64,000 nt of DNA from Vibrio coralliirubri (GCF_024347375.1 NZ_AP025470.1:2914001-2978000), one strand, 5' to 3'. Positions 16,972 through 26,588 are shown, numbered from the stretch's first letter. Notes: a model not told the origin generated them from the letters alone. Translations and numbers: made by a program.

Positions 16972-18996
16972 ATGAACGAAGAGCTATTTGCTGAACTTAC
17001 CTCTCAAATAAAAGTTGGAAAACAACTTCCCGATGCCATTTATCTTCATAAAGACGCATTCAGCGCATTGCCTAAAGTATTAACACAGTTCATTCCTGCC
17101 GTAGCAAAAGCCGTTAACTTAGATGAAGAAGACTGGAACCTCGTTAAGCTGTTTAAAAAAGAGTTCCGTTTATCTCTTCTTCATTACCCTGATTTTTATA
17201 CTGATTCCTATCCCGCATTAGAACAAAGCCTCAATGTCGACCTCTCTAAGCTAAGTCACAAAATTACAGGCTATCGCGAATCTGAAAACCCGCCGATCTT
17301 ACATCGAAAAGAAACCATGGTTTTGCCAACAAGTGAATATTACGAACACTTCGTTTCACTCACACAAGAAGGCGAGAATGCAGGCCTGTACGAAAACAGC
17401 CGTTTGATTGGTTTTAAACGTTCTTGGGAAAACCTAATAGCGCGCCATGGTTACGAGCTTGTCGATGGTCGATTATTCCGATGCTCCTCTGTGACAACGC
17501 AAGAAGAGGCTGGGATTGATAGGCACAGAACAGCCATAGTGCGTCATGAACTCTCCGCACCAATGAAGACTCTCGTTAAACATGGTTACTTAAAAGGCGA
17601 ACACTCAATTTTCGATTATGGCTGCGGCCGCGGAGACGATTTAAGAGAGCTTGAAGCACATGGCCTCGACGCTCTGGGTTGGGATCCGAACTTTCAACCC
17701 GACAACGACAAATCCAATTCTGATATCGTAAACATAGGGTTTGTTCTTAACGTAATAGAAGATCAAGATGAAAGACTCGATGCCCTACTAGGCGCATGGG
17801 AGCTAGTAGATAAATTTCTGGTGGTTTCTGTCATGCTGGCCAACGAAAACTACATTGCTCAGTTCAAACCTTATAAGGATGGGGTCATCACCTCTCGTAA
17901 CACCTTCCAAAAATACTATGCGCAATCAGAGATCAAAGCGTACATAGAGAGAAGTCTACAAGAAGACGCCATTACCGTCGCGCCTGGTATTTTCTATATC
18001 TTCAAAGACAAATTGGAAGAGCAACAGTACCTGCAGAGTAAATACAAACGCCACCATAAATGGCAGCAACTGACTTCGCCAGAGCCTATTGAAGCCAAAG
18101 ACAAAGCCAAACTGCTTATTACCCAGCATCAAAACTTGTTTAATGACTTTTGGAACACCTGCTTAGAGCTAGGGCGTATTCCTGCCAATGATGAATTTGA
18201 ACAATCAGACAAAGTAAGAGAGCTGGTTGGCTCACACAGAAAAACCTTTAACTTACTGCAAGAGATGTTTGATACCAAAGAGTTTGAACAAGCAGAAAAG
18301 AGCCGAAAAGAAGATCTTCTCCTCTATTTTACTATGGGACTGTTTGAGAAAAGAAAACCCTATACGCAGCAACCAGAGCTGCTAAAGCGCGACATCAAAG
18401 CCTTGTTTGATGATTACAAAACCGCGATCAACCTGGCTGCAGAATTACTGTTCGCGATTGCAGACACAGACTTAATTCATCAGCAATGCGAGAAAGCATA
18501 CAGCCTACTACCAGCAAGCCTACTCAACGAAGGACATTCACTGATCCTACATCGAGACTTTATCGACGACTTACCACTACTGCTGCGAGTATACGTTGGT
18601 GCAGGGTTGCAAATGTATGGCGAACTGGATGAAGAAATAGACCTAATTAAAATTCATATCACATCAGGAAAACTTACCCTCACCGCCTATGATGACTTTA
18701 AAAAATCTGTGCCTTTCTTAGTAGAACGCATAAAAATCAAGATGGCAGAACAAGACATCGATTTCTTCGACTACGTCAATGAAGATCGCAGGCCGCCACT
18801 GCTCAATAAGCACCTTTACATGCCCACAGAACATGATAACTACAAGAAACAAAAGAGCTTCGACAAACGATTGGCGAAGCTCATGGAGTTTGAATCAAGT
18901 GAAGAAACGCAAATGGTGAGAGCAGAATTTGAGGTGCTTTTAGGGAAGGAACACAAAGAAATCAAAGGGTTTACTTTGAGTTCCTCTACTAACTAG
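16972..18996 (+). CDS. DNA phosphorothioation-associated putative methyltransferase
   Basis: 674 aa, cytoplasmic. A Rossmann SAM-binding motif is visible at SIFDYGCGRGDDL (about residues 215-227), followed by LDALGWDPNF, where an acidic residue ends the second strand, and VVSVML further on. N- and C-terminal regions are family-specific without recognised motifs. This matches the protein family seen beside dnd operons and annotated as PT-associated methyltransferase; what it methylates is not known to me. A good ribosome site (AAGGATTAGGA) precedes the start. It converges with the HARE-Mrr gene, 4 bp apart. Confidence 0.8.
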   Translation: MNEELFAELTSQIKVGKQLPDAIYLHKDAFSALPKVLTQFIPAVAKAVNLDEEDWNLVKLFKKEFRLSLLHYPDFYTDSYPALEQSLNVDLSKLSHKITGYRESENPPILHRKETMVLPTSEYYEHFVSLTQEGENAGLYENSRLIGFKRSWENLIARHGYELVDGRLFRCSSVTTQEEAGIDRHRTAIVRHELSAPMKTLVKHGYLKGEHSIFDYGCGRGDDLRELEAHGLDALGWDPNFQPDNDKSNSDIVNIGFVLNVIEDQDERLDALLGAWELVDKFLVVSVMLANENYIAQFKPYKDGVITSRNTFQKYYAQSEIKAYIERSLQEDAITVAPGIFYIFKDKLEEQQYLQSKYKRHHKWQQLTSPEPIEAKDKAKLLITQHQNLFNDFWNTCLELGRIPANDEFEQSDKVRELVGSHRKTFNLLQEMFDTKEFEQAEKSRKEDLLLYFTMGLFEKRKPYTQQPELLKRDIKALFDDYKTAINLAAELLFAIADTDLIHQQCEKAYSLLPASLLNEGHSLILHRDFIDDLPLLLRVYVGAGLQMYGELDEEIDLIKIHITSGKLTLTAYDDFKKSVPFLVERIKIKMAEQDIDFFDYVNEDRRPPLLNKHLYMPTEHDNYKKQKSFDKRLAKLMEFESSEETQMVRAEFEVLLGKEHKEIKGFTLSSSTN

Positions 18997-19000
18997 TGAA

Positions 19001-19804
19001 TCAACTATAAATAAGGTCAGCATCAAAGTCATAAATCTCAACTTGTTGCTTTTGAATACCGATGCCTTTTTCAATAATTGTTTCCGCTAATTGTTCACCA
19101 TCAATTAGAACGATAGGAACGCAACCAGGCTTGAATGAAACCTCTTGGGCTTCTTTTGTAAAGCTGCTCGTCGTTATAAAAATTCCTTGCTCGTACTCAC
19201 CGGTAATATCACCTCGAAACTGAGAAACATCCGGACGGCCAACTTTATTGTTTTCAGCATACCGTTTACATTGAGCAGCAACTCTCATCTCTGCAATACC
19301 AATTTTCAAAGCTCCTTTCACATCAATCCCACCATCTCTGCCAACAGAGGTAACATTCATACTTTTAAAGCCATACCTATTCAAAAACAACTCACTAAAC
19401 TCTTCAAATTCACTAGGGGACAGAGATCGTAAGTAAGAAAGGATTTCAGCTTTACACTTCTCTTTTTGTTGCGTTGCCAACTCAAAAATTTGCTCAGAAC
19501 AATCGTCACTTTGAATTTCTTCGGGAGAAGGTTCTTTAATTTCATAGCCTATTGAAAATTTACGGTACTCTTCCAAAAGTTCATACTTACCATTTGTATG
19601 TTTGTAGAAATACCTTTCAGCATTCATTTTTGTGAACGCTTTGTTCTTAGTGTGCTTATCCATCGTCACTCGAAGAACTTCAATCGGCTTCTTTGCCCCA
19701 AAAACATATAGCTGATTACCAACAATCGTTTCATACACTTCAGACGCTGTTGCTGGCTTTTGAAGAGAGTTTAATGCCGCTATAGCAGCCTCATAAATTT
19801 TCAT
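19001..19804 (-). CDS. HARE-HTH plus Mrr-type restriction endonuclease
   Basis: 267 aa. Residues 1-75 form a HARE-HTH winged helix (IYEAAIAALNSLQKPATASEVYE, LYVFGAKKP). Residues about 125-245 form an Mrr catalytic domain with E132-E135 (SPSEFEEFSELFL), D161 in GRDGGID, and Q178/K180 in AQCKRY, the D...QxK site of PD-(D/E)xK nucleases. Mrr enzymes are type IV, cutting modified DNA; HARE domains are proposed to sense DNA modification. It starts 5 bp after the dndA stop on the same strand, so the nuclease is co-expressed with the desulfurase. Possible roles: an extra PT-linked nuclease, or defence against foreign modified DNA. Confidence 0.87.
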   Translation of the reverse strand: MKIYEAAIAALNSLQKPATASEVYETIVGNQLYVFGAKKPIEVLRVTMDKHTKNKAFTKMNAERYFYKHTNGKYELLEEYRKFSIGYEIKEPSPEEIQSDDCSEQIFELATQQKEKCKAEILSYLRSLSPSEFEEFSELFLNRYGFKSMNVTSVGRDGGIDVKGALKIGIAEMRVAAQCKRYAENNKVGRPDVSQFRGDITGEYEQGIFITTSSFTKEAQEVSFKPGCVPIVLIDGEQLAETIIEKGIGIQKQQVEIYDFDADLIYS

Positions 19805-19809
19805 TTAAC

Positions 19810-20934
19810 TCACAGATATTGTTTGATTTTTTCTACTATAGCTTCCAATGGTAACTCTTTTGTTTGATAACACCAAGACATACGGATCGCACTATCAATA
19901 CGTTCTTCATCTAACCCCATAGCCGTTAAAACATGGCTAGGAGTGTAGCTTGATGAAGTACAAGCCGAGCCATTTGAAACTGCCGCAATACCTTTCAAAG
20001 CCACCATAGTAGCTTCAGAATTCACTTCGGGGATAGAGAAATTGAGTACATGAGGCGCTGCATTTTGCCCATTAACCTCTACTCCAATCTCAGAAAGAGC
20101 ACTCAAAGCTTTATCCTTTAAAGATTGGCAGTGTTGCGACCACATTTCTGAGTTTTTATATGCTAAAGAACATGCTTCACCTAAACCAGCAATCAAAGCA
20201 ACTGGCAATGTACCAGGTCTTAAGCCACGCTCCTGACCACCGCCGTACATCAACGGTTGTAATGGAACCTTTTTAAAGCCTCGACGCCTAACAATAAGAG
20301 CCCCAATACCTTTCGGGCCATACAACTTATGACCACTTACACTCATCATATCAACACGGCTATGGTTTAGAGGTTCACTGTACTTCCCAAAACCTTGTGC
20401 AGCGTCAACATGGAAATATGCAGTGTGGTTTTCTAAAACTTCACAATACCCAGAAATGTCCTGAATAGAACCTGTTTCATTGTTGACATGCATAATGCTC
20501 ACTAAACAAGTATCGTCTCTCAAGGACTCTACTAATGACTCTTTCGATATCAGTCCAGATTCATCGCAATCTAAATAGGTAACATCGAACCCTTCTTTTT
20601 CAAGAACTTCAAATGGTTCTAAAACCGCTTTATGCTCAATTTTAGTGGTTATGATGTGTTTTTTGTTTTGGCTATTTGCCCATGACTTCAGACCTAAAAT
20701 AGCAATATTATTGCTTTCAGTTGCACCACTAGTGAAAATCACCTCATTCTTCCCAGCTCCAACAACATCCGCAACTTGTTGCCTCGCTAGTTCAGTAGCT
20801 TGCTTTGCCCTTACACCAAATTCATGAGTTCGACTTCCTGCATTTCCGTACTCTTCAAACATATATTTACTAACAATTTCAGCGACCTCTGGTGCTATTG
20901 GAGTTGTTGCGTTGCAGTCTAGGTATGTAGTCAT
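19810..20934 (-). CDS. dndA: Cysteine desulfurase DndA
   Basis: A 374-aa PLP enzyme of the IscS/NifS type that takes sulfur from cysteine as a persulfide and passes it to DndC. It has the PLP lysine K203 in SGHKLYGPKG, FTSGATESNN for cofactor binding, HVDAAQ, and the active-site cysteine C325 in NGSACTSSSY. The position in a dnd cluster, divergent from dndC, supports DndA over housekeeping IscS. The start codon overlaps the stop of a short upstream ORF as TAATG. It is followed at once by the HARE-Mrr gene. Confidence 0.93.
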   Translation of the reverse strand: MTTYLDCNATTPIAPEVAEIVSKYMFEEYGNAGSRTHEFGVRAKQATELARQQVADVVGAGKNEVIFTSGATESNNIAILGLKSWANSQNKKHIITTKIEHKAVLEPFEVLEKEGFDVTYLDCDESGLISKESLVESLRDDTCLVSIMHVNNETGSIQDISGYCEVLENHTAYFHVDAAQGFGKYSEPLNHSRVDMMSVSGHKLYGPKGIGALIVRRRGFKKVPLQPLMYGGGQERGLRPGTLPVALIAGLGEACSLAYKNSEMWSQHCQSLKDKALSALSEIGVEVNGQNAAPHVLNFSIPEVNSEATMVALKGIAAVSNGSACTSSSYTPSHVLTAMGLDEERIDSAIRMSWCYQTKELPLEAIVEKIKQYL

Positions 20935-21023
20935 TAAGTTTCCTGTTGCGTAATTAGATCAGTTTGGTCAACGGTGACAGTTTCATCACAACAACCTTGT
21001 TGATAAGTCCCTGTATTTAGCAT
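20934..21023 (-). CDS. Short Cys-containing ORF whose stop overlaps the dndA start
   Basis: A 29-codon frame (MLNTGTYQQGCCDETV...) ends TAATG at dndA. The same frame is open upstream to a stop at 21078-21080 and includes another Cys. No convincing ribosome site precedes its ATG. Two readings are possible: a leader peptide translated ahead of dndA, with the Cys-Cys pair suggesting cysteine sensing, or the 3' stump of a lost gene that was coupled to dndA. Whether it is translated is unknown. Confidence 0.35.
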   Translation of the reverse strand: MLNTGTYQQGCCDETVTVDQTDLITQQET

Positions 21024-21141
21024 GTAGATACGACAACCGTATTCGTTTAAACTACGCTGTCTTTCTGGCTCGTTTAGTTAAAGAAACTGCAATTCTACAA
21101 ATCTTAATACGGAAAGTCTCCCTATTACCTAAGAGAACCCC

Positions 21142-23103
21142 ATGGCACTTGAAAATCAACATGTTACCTACTCTGCATTTAACCGACTCGGCTTCAAAAA
21201 AACTATACGACAGCTAACGGAAAAAACAAAAGAGCTTTACCAAAAGGATGATATCCCTTGGGTTATAGGTTATAGCGGCGGTAAAGATTCAACAGCCATA
21301 CTTCAAATCGTTTGGAATGCTATGTCCGAACTAAAAGAAGAAGGGAAAGCGACTAAGCCTGTTCACGTCATTAGCACCGACACATTAGTCGAAAACCCAA
21401 TCGTAGCTCTTTGGGTTGATCGTTCTCTTAAACAAATGCAGAAAGCGGTTGATGAACAAGAACTGCCTATTCATCCTCATCGTCTCACACCAAAAACTGA
21501 AGACAGATTCTGGGTTAACTTAATTGGTAAAGGTTACCCTGCACCTCGCTATAAGTTCCGTTGGTGTACAGATAGATTAAAGATCAGCCCTTCAAACACA
21601 TTTATTCAGGATGTTGTTAAAAAGAACGGTGAAGCGATTTTAGTACTAGGTACTCGTAAACATGAGAGCACAGTTCGCGCTGCGAGTATGGAGAACATAG
21701 AAAACCGCTCAGACAATACTCGTAAAGATGATGGATTAAACGTAAATACTCAGCTTGATCGCGTATGGGTATATACACCCGTGGAAGATTGGACAAATGA
21801 TGATGTTTGGTCTTTTCTAACCCAACAGAAAAACCCTTGGGGTTATAGAAACACTGACCTCTTAGGTATGTACCAAGGTGCTACTGACGGTGGTGAATGT
21901 CCTCTTGTCGTTGATAAGTCTACTCCAAGTTGTGGTGACAGCCGTTTTGGTTGTTACGTATGCACTATGGTAGGGGAAGATAAGTCTATGGCAGCAATGA
22001 TTGCTAATGACGAAGAAAAAGAGTGGATGTTACCACTGCTTGCTCTGCGCAATGAGATAGACATCAATGACTCTAACAAAGACGCTAAAGCCAATAAAAT
22101 CGCGAGAGATAAACACAATCGCGACTTTAGAAGAATGAATGGTAGCCTTACCGTTCATATCAGCATGAAAGAGTTCAGCGAACAAAAAGATCTGGCTGAT
22201 AGTGAGGATATGTTTGAGTTGTTAGCTCAATATGAAGATAACACCGATTTTAAATACGAAAATTTACCTGCTGATATTGTTCGTGGTCCTTATAAACAGA
22301 CCTTCAGGGAATCAATGCTTCGTAAAGTTTTGCAAGCTCAGATGGAAGTTAGAGAGTGCGGACCATCTGATGTTAAAAATCTAGAGCTTCTAACACTTGA
22401 TGATCTAGAAGAGATTCGCCGTATTTGGGTTGATGAAAAAAATGAGGCGGAAGACAACGTTCCTCTAATCTATCAAGAGGTCACAGGAAAGAAATATGAC
22501 GGTGCGCCTAGAGCTTATAGCCCCGTTGTTAACCACAAGATTCTTGGCCAACTCAAAGAGTTTTGTGCAAAACATGACGACCCTGACGAACTTAAGTACC
22601 AACAGCTTAGAACGCTGCTTTCTATTGAAGATAGATATAAGCACCAACTGCGAAGAGCTAAAATTTCAGATGACTTAGAGTCTGCTATCGACAAGGGTGC
22701 ATTTGAGAGCATCGATCATGCTCGTCGCTTTGCGTTAGACAAAGTGAAAAATGAAGCACTCGTTAAACTGAATCGCCTTCAAACTGTTGGACATGAACAT
22801 GAGTTCTTAAAGAATCTAGCTTCAAACCTTCAGATTCTGGATGCTAAGAAAGAGATAAGTAAAGTAAAGAAATACAAAGCTTATTACGTTGAGCTAACTT
22901 CAGATAGCCACCAAGCTGACGAAGCATTCACACTAGAAGTTAAATTAGTAAATGGCCTAACTAAACTATACGAATATTATATTTATCAAATTGATAAATC
23001 TTTTGCTCTACTCGATCGCAAAGCTCAAGAAACCCTCGAAATGAATAACCGTAATAACAAACTATTGTCTGCCGACAACTTAATTGCAACGGGAGACAAA
23101 TAG
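21142..23103 (+). CDS. dndC: DNA phosphorothioation protein DndC
   Basis: 653 aa, longer than the usual DndC. It is a PAPS-reductase-like ATP pyrophosphatase with the PP-loop SGGKDST at 45-51, RWCTDRLK, and four clustered cysteines C253, C264, C271 and C274 (GGECP, PSCGD, GCYVC) that fit the 4Fe-4S site. DndC activates the DNA backbone or sulfur for insertion. The C-terminal part (about 400-653) is helical and charged. The stop overlaps the dndD start (TAGTG), so C-D-E form a coupled operon. Confidence 0.93.
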   Translation: MALENQHVTYSAFNRLGFKKTIRQLTEKTKELYQKDDIPWVIGYSGGKDSTAILQIVWNAMSELKEEGKATKPVHVISTDTLVENPIVALWVDRSLKQMQKAVDEQELPIHPHRLTPKTEDRFWVNLIGKGYPAPRYKFRWCTDRLKISPSNTFIQDVVKKNGEAILVLGTRKHESTVRAASMENIENRSDNTRKDDGLNVNTQLDRVWVYTPVEDWTNDDVWSFLTQQKNPWGYRNTDLLGMYQGATDGGECPLVVDKSTPSCGDSRFGCYVCTMVGEDKSMAAMIANDEEKEWMLPLLALRNEIDINDSNKDAKANKIARDKHNRDFRRMNGSLTVHISMKEFSEQKDLADSEDMFELLAQYEDNTDFKYENLPADIVRGPYKQTFRESMLRKVLQAQMEVRECGPSDVKNLELLTLDDLEEIRRIWVDEKNEAEDNVPLIYQEVTGKKYDGAPRAYSPVVNHKILGQLKEFCAKHDDPDELKYQQLRTLLSIEDRYKHQLRRAKISDDLESAIDKGAFESIDHARRFALDKVKNEALVKLNRLQTVGHEHEFLKNLASNLQILDAKKEISKVKKYKAYYVELTSDSHQADEAFTLEVKLVNGLTKLYEYYIYQIDKSFALLDRKAQETLEMNNRNNKLLSADNLIATGDK

Positions 23104-25073
23104 TGATTTTTGAACAAGTAACGCTCAACAACTTTGGTATCTATCAAGGCGAACATATCGTAGATCTTAATGTCACAGACCACACTAAACCTGTTGTTTT
23201 ATTTGGAGGGTTGAATGGTGGAGGAAAAACGACGTTTCTAGACTCTCTTCAGCTAGCGCTATACGGGAAAAACGCGAAGTGTTCTAATCGTGGCAAATTG
23301 TCGTACAGCGACTATCTAAAGCAAGCAGTCAATAGATACAGTGAGAACAAATCCGCCTCTGTAGCCTTGTCTTTCCGACATACTCAAAGAACCCAGACCA
23401 AGCGATACGAAGTCATTCGCTCATGGGAGGCTACAGCTAACAAAGAAATCACGGACAAAGTTCAAGTTCTAGTTAATGGAGAACTTGATAAACTGTTAAC
23501 GGATAATTGGAACGACTTCGTATCCGAATTTATTCCTCAAAGCATGTCAGAGCTGTTCTTTTTTGACGGCGAAAAGATTGAAGACTTAGCAGATCCAGCT
23601 CGCTCTGCACAACTACTAAAAACAGGTATTGAAGCTCTCCTTGGGTTAGAACTCTTCACTCAGCTATCCAAGGATCTAAATAGCCAAAAGCGTCGACGTC
23701 AAGAGCGTAACTTAGATAGTACTGCGAGTAAAAAAGTTGAAGAGCTCAAGCAAAGAAAAGAACTTCTAGATAGCAATCTTCTGGGTATCGAAAAGAATAT
23801 TCAAAACATACTAGATGAAGAGAACGTTCTAACAGACCAACTAAAAGACATCGAAATTCAAATGCAAACTTCCGGCGCAAACTTGCTGGATGATGTTAAC
23901 GACATTCAACTTGACCGAAGAGCAATTGCTTCCCAATTAGAAGCGATTGATCACAACCTTATCAAGCTGGCTGCGGGGGCTATGCCGTTATCTCTTGCTC
24001 AAACTTTACTGCGAGAGACAAAGCAGCAAGCTTTATTAGAGGATGAGGTTACTGGTTTTGATAATGCACAAAAGCATATCAAAGCAAATAATGACGAACT
24101 AGTTAAACGCTTAAAAGCGACAGCCACTAACGATGTTGCTGAGCAAGTGGACCAGTTACTAAACTCAATATGGAAAGAGTCAAAGGATAGCTTAAGCCAA
24201 GAAAAGTATCTAAACACTAACCCTGTAATATTTGACTTTGCCGAAACCGCAATAGAATCAGACAAAACAGAGAGTGAGGAACTAATAAAGCAGAAAAAAG
24301 AGCTACAAGAAACACTGGCTCTATTAGACAAAAAGCTTGATGCTGTTCCAGATTCAGAGTCTGTTAAAGAACAGATTGAGGCAAAAGGTAGAATTGAAGC
24401 GTCTATTGCTCATTCGAAAACAACCCTAGACTCTCTCATGGAAGAGATGGCCTTATGTAAAACTCAAATAAATGAGAATGAAGCACGTCTAGATGCAACT
24501 CTAATCCAGCAAAATGCTGAAGATTTCGAGGGCAAACGCAACGAGCAAGTCGCAGAACATCTCGTCGAAATGAGAGGTATTGTTGATGCATTCAAAGCGC
24601 AACTTATTGAAGAGAACATTACGACACTAGAAAAGCGAATTAAGAGTAAGTTTGACTCTCTGGAGAGAAAATCTGAACTGGTCGAAAAAGTTAAGATCAA
24701 CCCCAAAACGTTTAACTTGACTCTTTTGGGCTTAGACGGCTTAGCTTTGGATACTAAACGTCTTTCTGCAGGTGAGCGTCAACTATTGTCTGTGGCTATC
24801 CTTTGGGCACTAGCGGAAACGTCAGGAAAAGAAATTCCAACTATCATCGATACCCCTATGGGTCGACTAGATGGTAAGCATAGAACAAAACTTGTTGAAA
24901 ACTATTTCCCAGAGGCTGCTGGTCAAGTCATTCTCCTATCAACCGATGAAGAGATCGCTGGACAGTACTACAAAAAACTAAAATCTTCAGTAGCGAAGGA
25001 ATATCACATTAGCTATGAAGAGGCAGTCAAAACATCAACCATTACTGAAGGCTACTTTGGAGAATCAGCATGA
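23103..25073 (+). CDS. dndD: DNA phosphorothioation protein DndD (SMC-like ATPase)
   Basis: 656 aa. Walker A is at about 35-44 (GGLNGGGKTT). Long coiled-coil arms span about 200-520. The ABC signature LSAGERQLLSVA and Walker B/D-loop IIDTPMGRLD are near the C-terminus. DndD is the ATPase that opens or nicks DNA during PT modification. It begins with GTG overlapping the dndC stop and ends with ATGA overlap into dndE. The family is distinct from the second DndD-like protein at 33720-35699, which has a CxxC zinc hook that this one lacks. Confidence 0.93.
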   Translation: MIFEQVTLNNFGIYQGEHIVDLNVTDHTKPVVLFGGLNGGGKTTFLDSLQLALYGKNAKCSNRGKLSYSDYLKQAVNRYSENKSASVALSFRHTQRTQTKRYEVIRSWEATANKEITDKVQVLVNGELDKLLTDNWNDFVSEFIPQSMSELFFFDGEKIEDLADPARSAQLLKTGIEALLGLELFTQLSKDLNSQKRRRQERNLDSTASKKVEELKQRKELLDSNLLGIEKNIQNILDEENVLTDQLKDIEIQMQTSGANLLDDVNDIQLDRRAIASQLEAIDHNLIKLAAGAMPLSLAQTLLRETKQQALLEDEVTGFDNAQKHIKANNDELVKRLKATATNDVAEQVDQLLNSIWKESKDSLSQEKYLNTNPVIFDFAETAIESDKTESEELIKQKKELQETLALLDKKLDAVPDSESVKEQIEAKGRIEASIAHSKTTLDSLMEEMALCKTQINENEARLDATLIQQNAEDFEGKRNEQVAEHLVEMRGIVDAFKAQLIEENITTLEKRIKSKFDSLERKSELVEKVKINPKTFNLTLLGLDGLALDTKRLSAGERQLLSVAILWALAETSGKEIPTIIDTPMGRLDGKHRTKLVENYFPEAAGQVILLSTDEEIAGQYYKKLKSSVAKEYHISYEEAVKTSTITEGYFGESA

Positions 25074-25438
25074 GCATTGAAACCGTTCGCTTATCAGAAA
25101 AAGCCAAAGGGCAACTTATCACAGTAAAAAAGAACACCAAAATCGATAACTGGAATGTGCTTTGCCGTTGGGCATTGATGCTTTCCTTGAAAGAGGAAAG
25201 TATCCCACCACATGAAGACATAGTTACTAATAGTAATGTTGAAATGACATGGAAAGTATTTGGTGGCGAGTATTCAGATATCTATTTAGCGATGTTGCGT
25301 CAAAGAATAAAGACTGACTTTGGAAAAATAGATGAAGATGAGCTTTATTATCACTTTAAGCTTCACCTTCATCGTGGCATTTCTTACTTATCTAATAAGT
25401 CTAGAACTATAGAAGATTTTATGAACATGGCCCTTTAA
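25070..25438 (+). CDS. dndE: DNA phosphorothioation protein DndE
   Basis: A 122-aa small helical DNA-binding subunit: TVRLSEKAKGQLITVKKNTK at the start, then WNVLCRWALMLSLKEE and YLAMLRQRIK. DndE tetramers bind nicked DNA with basic surface residues. It overlaps the dndD stop by 4 bp and is the last gene of the dndCDE operon. It converges with the potassium-channel gene 7 bp away; no terminator hairpin is evident between them. Confidence 0.9.
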   Translation: MSIETVRLSEKAKGQLITVKKNTKIDNWNVLCRWALMLSLKEESIPPHEDIVTNSNVEMTWKVFGGEYSDIYLAMLRQRIKTDFGKIDEDELYYHFKLHLHRGISYLSNKSRTIEDFMNMAL

Positions 25439-25445
25439 GGGCCGT

Positions 25446-26588
25446 TTATCTACTAAACTTCCTGATAAATGTTGCAATAAATAAACTTGACAAAATTAGT
25501 CCAATTAATGCTTGAGCTGACGCAAAAAATCTCGCAGCACCTTCAACAGGAGAATAGTCGCCATAACCTAACGTTGTAAATGTCACAAAACTGAAATATA
25601 TATATGTTAGCGGATGAGGTTCTTGTTTATTTTCAATTTCAAAACAACGCATGTCATCGACAACACTTAAATCGCAATTAAGTACTCCATCTGAGGGGAC
25701 GTTAATATCGAAAAGTGAGTAAAACAATGCCCAAAGAAGAATAACAATTGCAATCCAAAATAACACTAACCATGGAGACTCTCCGTAGTTACTGAGAGCC
25801 TTATAAAACGACAACTTCAATTTTTCAAGACCAACTTTTTGGCCTCTATTGATGTCACACTCTTCTATATATAAATTGGATGCTTCGTCATTAACTCCTG
25901 ATTCGGAGAACAAAACTCTAGACTTTCTGATCAACTCAAGCTTTTTAGACAGGCTAATCCCTTCAGAGTTTTTTGCTTTTTTATATAACTTCGCAGATGA
26001 TAAAGTATCATTATTTGAGAGCTTATTTATTGCAGCCTTTTCATAATAACTAGCTTGCTCCATTCTATTGCTTGGCAAATGACAAACAATATCACCTAAG
26101 GACTCCAAAGCTTTTGATAATGCATTATCATTTGATGGCTTGTTTTTTTCCGTTAACTCTAATATTTTTTTTGCATAACTATAAGCTTTACTATACTCGC
26201 CTTGTTTTACAAACCTTTCACGAACTTTCACCAACTCCAATATATCTGATATTTCAGCACCTTCAACCGGTATTAGTAATTCTTCGTTTTTTCCTAAGTT
26301 ATCATCCAAATCTTTTATATTTCTATCCAGATTAAAAGACCAAATATAACCGTTGCTAATTTTAATAGACGGTTCATTATTTGACATCCACCTTTCAAAT
26401 AAATCAATATTGTCACTAACATAGTCTTCTAATACATCATCGTCGACATCATACTCTAACTCATCCGGCCAGTTCTCTTGGAGAGAGTTAAATAAAAAGG
26501 AGCTACCATCAATGTAACTGTTAGTTTTTAACTCAACCTTTAATGTCTCTAATGTTTCTTCAAACCAGTTCTTATCCACGATTATCAC
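25446..26588 (-). CDS. TPR-like protein fused to a two-TM potassium channel
   Basis: 380 aa. The N-terminal 100 residues are acidic and soluble. About residues 110-250 form helical TPR-like repeats (GEYSKAYSYAKKILEL, EQASYYEKAAINKL, SSAKLYKKAKN). TM1 is at about 272-293, the pore filter TLGYGD at 339-344, and TM2 at about 352-376. This is an Ion_trans_2 K+ channel with a cytoplasmic sensor. Its GTG start overlaps the reconstructed end of the ParB-like gene, so the two were a coupled pair at the end of the defence operon. An IS903-type element now lies 52 bp upstream and may cut it off from the operon promoter. A membrane-effector role in defence is inference. Confidence 0.8.
   Translation of the reverse strand: MIIVDKNWFEETLETLKVELKTNSYIDGSSFLFNSLQENWPDELEYDVDDDVLEDYVSDNIDLFERWMSNNEPSIKISNGYIWSFNLDRNIKDLDDNLGKNEELLIPVEGAEISDILELVKVRERFVKQGEYSKAYSYAKKILELTEKNKPSNDNALSKALESLGDIVCHLPSNRMEQASYYEKAAINKLSNNDTLSSAKLYKKAKNSEGISLSKKLELIRKSRVLFSESGVNDEASNLYIEECDINRGQKVGLEKLKLSFYKALSNYGESPWLVLFWIAIVILLWALFYSLFDINVPSDGVLNCDLSVVDDMRCFEIENKQEPHPLTYIYFSFVTFTTLGYGDYSPVEGAARFFASAQALIGLILSSLFIATFIRKFSR

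Noticed and set aside
20935..21141. Remnant of dndB in the dndA-dndC gap
   Set aside because: The short frame there shows no DGQHR-type or other DndB motif, so it is reported as a small ORF of unknown origin.
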